This document shows, piece after piece, positions 14,876 to 19,083 of a DNA stretch of 19,083 nucleotides. Source of the DNA: Scytonema sp. UIC 10036 (GTDB lineage: Bacteria; Cyanobacteriota; Cyanobacteriia; Cyanobacteriales; Nostocaceae); NCBI RefSeq assembly GCF_009725235.1, contig NZ_WJFC01000249.1:1-19083 (forward strand), written 5' to 3'. The position numbers were made by a program, and so were the translations under genes. The stretch's first letter is position 1. Each line of letters opens with the position of its first letter. The notes under the pieces were generated by a model that saw only the letters and a list, made by a program, of their open reading frames with translations, did no database searches and had not been told where the DNA came from.

Positions 14876-14963
14876 ACAAAGACGCGATTTAATTAAGGTA
14901 TGTAAATTTAATTTTTAGCTGGTAAAAGATAACAAATAGGTGATGTATCTGACACTACAATCA

Positions 14964-15248
14964 TTAATAGTTCAACTTCCCTTCTTGTCGTAGTTGCTCA
15001 TGAGTTTGGCGATCGCGCCTGTAATCAGATTCATCATATTGTAAATCAACAAGTTTTGCTTTGAGAAATGCGTCAACTTCCAAGCGGGTAGACATTCCGA
15101 GTAACTCTCGCACCTTCCCCACACTAATGGAACCGTCTATATAAGCTTCTATCACAAGTATTTCCAGCAACTTCCGTTCTAGGTTACCCCATTTGCTTTC
15201 TAGGGAATGAGCGATATCATCTGGTAAAGCAATCTGAATCTGCGTCAT
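14964..15248 (-). CDS. UPF0175 family antitoxin-like protein
   Basis: A 94-residue protein with the UPF0175 pattern: a short N-terminal strand MTQIQIALPDDIAHSL, then EILVIEAYIDGSISVGKVRE and LLGMSTRLEVDAFLKAKLV, a helix-turn-helix-like core in which GSISVGKVRELLGMS is the recognisable part. UPF0175 proteins usually act as the antitoxin or DNA-binding partner of a PIN-like DUF3368 toxin encoded directly downstream. No toxin follows here: 138 bases later nagZ starts. The ATG at 15248 is preceded by AAGAAG and overlaps the stop of the short duplicated nagZ frame in an ATGA arrangement. It is complete in length and may be an orphan or may work on a distant toxin. Confidence 0.8.
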   Translation of the reverse strand: MTQIQIALPDDIAHSLESKWGNLERKLLEILVIEAYIDGSISVGKVRELLGMSTRLEVDAFLKAKLVDLQYDESDYRRDRQTHEQLRQEGKLNY

Positions 15249-15369
15249 CTTCTTACACTATTAAAATTATCATCATTGAGCGTAGTTCCGGAAATACCAA
15301 CAATCAGATGGTTTCCAAAACGTTGTGGTTTTTGTGTTACTGTCATTTTCCATCCTAACAACTATACAA
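15245..15369 (-). pseudogene. Truncated duplicate of the nagZ 5' end
   Basis: Bases 15269-15369 match 14748-14848 (nagZ codons 1-26 and leader) with roughly 90% identity by eye. The copy keeps the leader GTTAGGATGGAAA before its ATG (15346) and encodes MTVTQKPQRFGNHLIVGISG, then TTLNDD as in nagZ. It then leaves homology, reads NFNSVRR, and stops at TGA (15245-15247). The stop overlaps the ATG of the UPF0175 gene by ATGA. The 33-residue peptide cannot be an enzyme. It may persist as a translated leader that feeds ribosomes to the downstream gene. Confidence 0.85.
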
Positions 15370-15370
15370 G

Positions 15371-15801
15371 TCTAGCTCTAACTCAATTCTCAGCCCCATG
15401 GACAACTTTTACACCTTCAAATTTAACCACTCAGAAGCGATGAGCGCCCTAAAAGAGGGGCAAATTTACTCTAATGACTATTATTTTGCCCGTTTGGACT
15501 TGTTTAACTTGTCCGTAATGGCAGATTATGACCAGCTTGTCTCGCTACCGACTCTCACAGCTATTGACAAGCATTGGTATCAAATTGAAACAGCGAGAAA
15601 AGTCCTCAGACAGATGGGGGGGCGGGCTTTGCTTGCGGACGAAGTTCTGATTTTGTTATCAAATCTGTACCCAGTTACAGTCAAGCAATTGAAATAGCAA
15701 AAAAAATTCTCAAATCTAAAAAATCAGCACGAATATCAATCGCCGAAATAATTTCAAAAATCTACAAACAAACCTTGTCTCCTGATGATTTAAAATTGTA
15801 G
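15371..15801 (+). pseudogene. Broken SNF2-type helicase fragment
   Basis: The frame with ATG 15398 (99 codons to a stop at 15695-15697) encodes DYYFARLDLFNLSVMADYDQ, then KHWYQIETARKVLRQMGGRA and LLADEV. In SNF2/HepA-like helicases the segment HWYQ-EA-R-VL---GRALLADEV leads directly into the Walker A GLGKT. Here the protein leaves homology exactly before GLGKT. The same frame is open upstream of the ATG (to at least 15371, reading SSSNSILSP), so the ATG is probably internal. A second frame then runs to 15801 (DFVIKSVPSYSQAIEIAKKI and on to SPDDLKL), perhaps the C-terminal remainder brought in by deletion plus frameshift. It is on the plus strand, opposite to its neighbours. Confidence 0.7.
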
Positions 15802-15814
15802 TTTTTAATTCGAG

Positions 15815-17116
15815 TTAAATTAAAGGTAATAAAATCGTAAAAGTGCTGCCTTTACCCAACTCGCTTTGCACGCTCAAGCTACCTTTGTGTGCTTGCACGA
15901 TCGCACGGGCGATCGCTAACCCCAATCCAGAGCCACCCGTGCTGCGGGAGCGATCGCTATTCACTCGATAGAAACGGTCAAAAATTCTTTTTTGTTCGTG
16001 AGGTGCAATACCTATTCCACTATCTTGAACTTGAATTATGGCATGATAGCGATCGCTATCCAAAATAACCTTAACCTGACCGCCAATTGGCGTGTACTGA
16101 ATGCCATTCACAATCAAATTAGAAATCAAACGATAAATTTGGTCTTCATGACCGAGTGCATATAAAGGTTGCTTTTTTCGGACTTCTGACTTCAAATCGA
16201 CTTTATATGCGATCGCCAATGCTGCCAACTCCTCAACTAAATCGTTCACAATATCATTCAGACAACAACGCTCTTGTTTTACCGACACAACTTGTCTATC
16301 CATACGAGCTAGCAGAAGCAGATCGGTCACCAAAGTCGTTAAACGCTGGTTCTGACGCTGTATAGTTGTTAATATATCCCGTGCTTCTTTGTCATCCAAA
16401 TAACTCATCAAAAGAGCAGACTCTACCGTTGCTTGTGCCGCAGCCAAAGGTGTTCGCAACTCGTGAGCTGCATCTGCCGTAAATTGTTCTACTTGCCTGT
16501 AAGATTTGTATATTGGTAGCATTGCCAATCCAGATAACCACCAGCTTGCACCACCTACCAAAATCATCGCCACTGGCAATCCCAAGAATAAAGCTAACCT
16601 TACATTAGCCAAGTAGCGATCCACATCTTGAAGACTGCGCCCCATTTGCATATGTCCCCAAATCTGATGATCCCTGGTGTGCAGCTCTAGAGAAATCTGA
16701 TGATAGCGATTTCCGCTTGCATCTTTGAGATTTTGCCAAGCGATCTCACCAGGCGTTACGGGTAACCCTTTAGGCTCAAAACCAGCTGTAGCAACAACCC
16801 GTCCGGCACGATCTAACAACCGGACATAGTAATTCCCGTGGTGAACCGCACCTAGAATGTGGCGTTTCGCTTCTCGTTCTGGCAAAAGCTGTCGGGCGGA
16901 TGGTTCGAGACGTTCTGGTTGCTTCAACTCATTTTCAATACTATCGTGCAAAGTTCCAGCAACAGCTTCCAATTCCCTATCTAAAGTTTGCCAGTGAGCG
17001 TGAACGATCGCTTCGTATACCCCCAAACCGCACAAACTCAGTATAAAGCCCATGACTACAGCATACCACCCAGCCAGCCGCAAACGAGTTTGAGTAAAAA
17101 GCTTATGTTGATTCAT
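15815..17116 (-). CDS. rppB: Sensor histidine kinase, RppB type
   Basis: A 433-residue membrane histidine kinase resembling RppB (NrsS in Synechocystis), whose pair with RppA has been tied to plastoquinone redox and nickel responses. Two membrane helices (about residues 12-38 and 173-197) flank a periplasmic sensor domain of about 135 residues. The H-box TADAAHELRTPLA carries His218 only about 20 residues after TM2, without a full HAMP domain. N-box NLIVNGIQYTP, G1 DSGIGIAP, F-box FDRFYRVN and G2 GGSGLGLAIA are intact. The ATG at 17116 is chosen (MNQHKLF); a longer frame to 17158 would overlap the regulator gene by 56 bases, the chosen start by 14. The overlap implies translational coupling to rppA. 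The true signal is not deducible from sequence. Confidence 0.88.
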   Translation of the reverse strand: MNQHKLFTQTRLRLAGWYAVVMGFILSLCGLGVYEAIVHAHWQTLDRELEAVAGTLHDSIENELKQPERLEPSARQLLPEREAKRHILGAVHHGNYYVRLLDRAGRVVATAGFEPKGLPVTPGEIAWQNLKDASGNRYHQISLELHTRDHQIWGHMQMGRSLQDVDRYLANVRLALFLGLPVAMILVGGASWWLSGLAMLPIYKSYRQVEQFTADAAHELRTPLAAAQATVESALLMSYLDDKEARDILTTIQRQNQRLTTLVTDLLLLARMDRQVVSVKQERCCLNDIVNDLVEELAALAIAYKVDLKSEVRKKQPLYALGHEDQIYRLISNLIVNGIQYTPIGGQVKVILDSDRYHAIIQVQDSGIGIAPHEQKRIFDRFYRVNSDRSRSTGGSGLGLAIARAIVQAHKGSLSVQSELGKGSTFTILLPLI

Positions 17117-17807
17117 CAGTTGTATTGAGACGGTAACCCTTACCATGAACCGTTTCAATGATATGGGTACTATCGACTTGTGCTAATTGTCGTCTCAGCA
17201 GACGCATTTGTGCTGCAACAACATTACTTATAGTATCTGCATTCACCTCCCAAAGCTGATTGCGAATTTGGTCAGTCGTTACGATTTGGTTGGGATGCTT
17301 CATAAAATATTCTAAGAGTTGAAATTCTTTATTTGTTAAAAGAATTTCTTTTTTGTTGCCATCTGATGTCAAACGGTAAACAGTGTGATTTCCATAATCT
17401 AAAGTTAGATTGGCAACTTGTAATTTTTGGGGTTGAAACTGAGGAGAACGCCGCTGCAAAGCCCGCAATCTTGCTAACAATTCTGCCATACCAAAGGGCT
17501 TTACTAAATAATCATCTGCACCTGCATCCAGCCCGGTAACCTTGTCTTCCATACTGTCTTTAGCAGTTAGCATCAAAACAGGTAAAGAATTCTTTTTAGC
17601 CCGCAACCGCTTGCACAAGTCAACGCCCGACAATCCAGGAAGCAACCAGTCAAAGATAGCGAGAGTATATTGCGTCCAACCGCGTTCGAGATAATCCCAT
17701 GCTTCAGAACCATCCATAACCCAGTCTACAACATACTTTTCCTGGTTGAGAACTCGCTTCATCGCCGCACCTAAATCTGGTTCATCTTCTACTAGTAAAA
17801 GTCTCAT
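17103..17807 (-). CDS. rppA: OmpR-family response regulator, RppA type
   Basis: A 234-residue two-component regulator. The receiver domain (1-118) has the acidic pair E7-D8, phospho-acceptor D53 in FDWLLPG, T81 and K103 in LVKPF. The C-terminal winged helix (about 130-230) ends with IIETVHGKGYRLN, the OmpR/PhoB DNA-binding signature. It forms an operon with the kinase gene, whose start overlaps its 3' end by 14 bases. Upstream there is no Shine-Dalgarno: a 19-unit heptamer array begins eight bases before the ATG, so its leader is almost wholly repeat, A/C-rich on the coding strand. RppA is the best match by gene order and length, though other NrsR-like paralogues cannot be excluded. Confidence 0.9.
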   Translation of the reverse strand: MRLLLVEDEPDLGAAMKRVLNQEKYVVDWVMDGSEAWDYLERGWTQYTLAIFDWLLPGLSGVDLCKRLRAKKNSLPVLMLTAKDSMEDKVTGLDAGADDYLVKPFGMAELLARLRALQRRSPQFQPQKLQVANLTLDYGNHTVYRLTSDGNKKEILLTNKEFQLLEYFMKHPNQIVTTDQIRNQLWEVNADTISNVVAAQMRLLRRQLAQVDSTHIIETVHGKGYRLNTTDEST

Positions 17808-17815
17808 GTTATTTG

Positions 17816-17948
17816 GTTAGTTGTTGGTTGTTGGTTGTTAGTTGTTGGTTGTTGGTTGTTAGTTGTTAGTTGTTGGTTGTTAGTTGTTAGTTGTTGGTTG
17901 TTTGTTGTTGGTTGTTAGTTGTTAGTTGTTGGTTGTTAGTTGTTGGTT
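17816..17948. repeat. 19-unit heptamer array (GTTGGTT/GTTAGTT) in the rppA leader
   Basis: Nineteen units of GTTGGTT or GTTAGTT (one GTTTGTT) keep perfect 7-base register from 17816 to 17948. Only the fourth base varies. On the coding strand of rppA it reads as AACCAAC/AACTAAC repeats with no G, so it should be unstructured. Inverted, degenerate copies (CTAACAAC, CCACTAACAACTAACC) occur at 17960-17969 and 18001-18017 on the far side of a hairpin. Confidence 0.93.
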
Positions 17949-17972
17949 GTTAATATCTACTAACAACTGTAC

Positions 17973-17993
17973 GGGCGCGGCGCAAGAGCGCCC
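17973..17993. terminator. GC-rich hairpin after the membrane protein gene
   Basis: GGGCGC (17973-17978) pairs with GCGCCC (17988-17993) around a nine-base loop, about 30 bases past the stop at 18022. No T-run follows on the minus strand, so termination is uncertain; the GGGGCGC motif is also a dispersed repeat in cyanobacteria. It sits between inverted heptamer copies, which could extend the stem. Confidence 0.4.
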
Positions 17994-18021
17994 CTACCAA
18001 CCACTAACAACTAACCACTAT

Positions 18022-19083
18022 CTACTTACAGTGATACAGTTTGTATTCATAGCCATTGATTGCTGGTAAAGAGGGACTATGGAAAGCACAATTTTTGACT
18101 TCTTCTGGTAGAGGTGCATAAAAATTCACTACCCATAAATCAAAGGGACGCGATAGTACCTTTAAAGTATTTTGTAAAGCATTGGTAGAGCTTTTTGGAT
18201 CTTCATCTTGATGTGCTAGCAAAAACTGTGGATTAGTTAATTCTAAACTTTGAATCTTAAACTCCCTTGCTACCCCCATCATTTCTCCAATGTGTACGTG
18301 AGTTTTTTGAGTAGTCGCAATTAAGACGGGTACGCGAGAGGTTTGTTGGATAATTTGTACAAATAAATCTGGGCGATAGTACTTTTGGTAACCGAGATTG
18401 CAAGTGACAGTCATAGCGCTTACCAATCCCATCACTAAAACGATCGCTACGGCTTGTTTCCCACTGACTCCCCATCTCACTTTTTCTTGGGTACGCCAAC
18501 ACACTGCAAGACTTGCTCCAAGTAAAATTATCACCGCCGGAAAGTAGACAAAGTTATAACGAGCACCTCGTGTTAAATCAATACCAAAAAAATAGGTAAT
18601 TATGAAAAATAAAGCGATCGCACCCACAACGAACACTGTAAAAACCTGCGTCATCAGAGAGGTTTGTCGTTGTTTGAGTTGAACCTTATAACCATCAAGC
18701 AAGATTGGTACAACCCAAACAAAGAAAATCAGCATGAGCAGCCCGGAGATAATTATTACGACGACATTTGCTGCTTCCACAGGTAACAAGCAAATCATCG
18801 TAATCCATGCAGCCAGAGATTGAAATATGGGATTTATCCAAGCCATTCCATGCTGAGGGCTTTGAATCCACTCTGTTAATTTATTACCATAGCTATTCTG
18901 TAAAAATACTGGTAACCAAACCAAGCCCGAAACAAACGTACCAATTGCAACAGCATAAATTCGGAACCAAGTTTTAAGAGGATGGGGAAAGGAGGGAGAC
19001 AAGGAAGACAAGGAAGACAAGGAAGAGGGGGTAGACAAGGAAGAAGATTCCCCCTTGTCTACCTTGTCCCCCCTGTCCCCCTT
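18022..19083 (-). CDS. Multi-spanning membrane protein, glycosyltransferase-39-like C-terminal half (5' end outside window)
   Basis: About 330 residues are clearly protein-like. At least six hydrophobic segments are visible (around IYAVAIGTFVSGLVWLPVFL, then VVVIIISGLLMLIFFVWVV, VFTVFVVGAIALFFIITYFF, FVYFPAVIILLGASLAV and VAIVLVMGLVSAMTV), followed by a soluble C-terminal domain of about 110 residues. GARYNFVYFPAVI is typical of the later helices of cyanobacterial GT39/PMT-like glycosyltransferases, whose catalytic Asp lies in the missing N-terminal part. The only in-frame start in the window is a TTG at 19038 inside a GA-rich repeat, and the frame stays open to the window edge. So this is either the 3' part of a larger gene with an in-frame repeat in a loop, or a truncated gene. 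The function call is tentative. Confidence 0.6.
   Translation of the reverse strand, partial: KGDRGDKVDKGESSSLSTPSSLSSLSSLSPSFPHPLKTWFRIYAVAIGTFVSGLVWLPVFLQNSYGNKLTEWIQSPQHGMAWINPIFQSLAAWITMICLLPVEAANVVVIIISGLLMLIFFVWVVPILLDGYKVQLKQRQTSLMTQVFTVFVVGAIALFFIITYFFGIDLTRGARYNFVYFPAVIILLGASLAVCWRTQEKVRWGVSGKQAVAIVLVMGLVSAMTVTCNLGYQKYYRPDLFVQIIQQTSRVPVLIATTQKTHVHIGEMMGVAREFKIQSLELTNPQFLLAHQDEDPKSSTNALQNTLKVLSRPFDLWVVNFYAPLPEEVKNCAFHSPSLPAINGYEYKLYHCK
18991..19070. repeat. In-frame 9-base GA repeat and palindrome in the membrane protein gene
   Basis: GAAGACAAG-type units repeat at 18995-19021, three times nine bases, so they add Leu-Ser-Ser triplets without shifting frame. GTAGACAAGG (19031-19040) is repeated inverted as CCTTGTCTAC (19053-19062). 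The words GGGAGACAAGG and GGGGGTAGACAAGG are shared with the ssuA-ssuD junction at 6950-7003. Confidence 0.8.

Noticed and set aside
14841..14963. Toxin gene downstream of the UPF0175 gene
   Set aside because: The interval is too short and shows no open frame resembling a PIN-like or DUF3368 toxin.
15815..17158. Longer rppB frame starting at 17158
   Set aside because: It would overlap rppA by 56 bases; the ATG at 17116 gives the usual kinase N-terminus with a short 14-base overlap.
17816..17948. Possible CRISPR-like array
   Set aside because: The unit is seven bases with no spacers and only one variable base; it is a simple tandem heptamer array, as are the other arrays in the window.

Overview
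The window is from a cyanobacterium, most likely a filamentous Nostocales-type genome. The basis is the many HIP1 sites (GCGATCGC), a Ycf46-type AAA ATPase, an RppA/RppB-type two-component pair, AT-rich intergenic DNA full of short tandem heptamers, and fragments of several insertion sequences. Genus cannot be fixed from the sequence alone. Nearly all genes lie on the minus strand, so they are read from high to low coordinates.

Layout: ycf46 (124-1740) ends inside a heptamer array. A 1.2 kb gene-poor stretch follows, with a MITE-like palindrome (1905-2042), then a large TPR protein (2949-4796). From 4962 to 12283 lies a sulfonate/organosulfur assimilation cluster. In transcription order it reads ssuB (ATPase), a DszC-like FMNH2-dependent monooxygenase of acyl-CoA dehydrogenase fold, a terminator, an unrecognised 138-residue protein, ssuA (binding lipoprotein), a TauD-family dioxygenase, an ssuA remnant fused in frame to ssuD, and ssuC (permease). 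From 12300 to 13730 is a graveyard of mobile DNA: an orphan C-terminal coding tail, an IS5-type transposase end joined to a TnpB fragment, and a 290 bp element with perfect 19 bp inverted ends. Next come nagZ (GH3 beta-N-acetylhexosaminidase), a UPF0175 antitoxin-like gene, a truncated second copy of the nagZ 5' end, and a broken SNF2-type helicase fragment. The right end holds the rppA-rppB operon, preceded by a 19-unit heptamer array, and the C-terminal half of a multi-spanning membrane protein that runs to the window edge.

How the genes work together: SsuA, SsuC and SsuB form one ABC importer. SsuD, TauD and the DszC-like enzyme are three chemically distinct ways to release sulfur oxidatively, so the cluster looks like a broad-substrate sulfur scavenging unit. 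No flavin reductase (SsuE type) and no LysR-type regulator is present in the window.

The most unusual features are: (1) the Tat-signal/SsuA N-terminal remnant joined through a low-complexity repeat to a full-length SsuD that keeps its own ribosome binding site; (2) heptamer arrays that repeatedly supply or touch gene stop codons, and one that forms nearly the whole leader of rppA; (3) a duplicated nagZ start whose short frame ends in an ATGA overlap with the UPF0175 gene. I found no CRISPR array, no rRNA or tRNA, and no clearly new defence system; the helicase piece is a relic.
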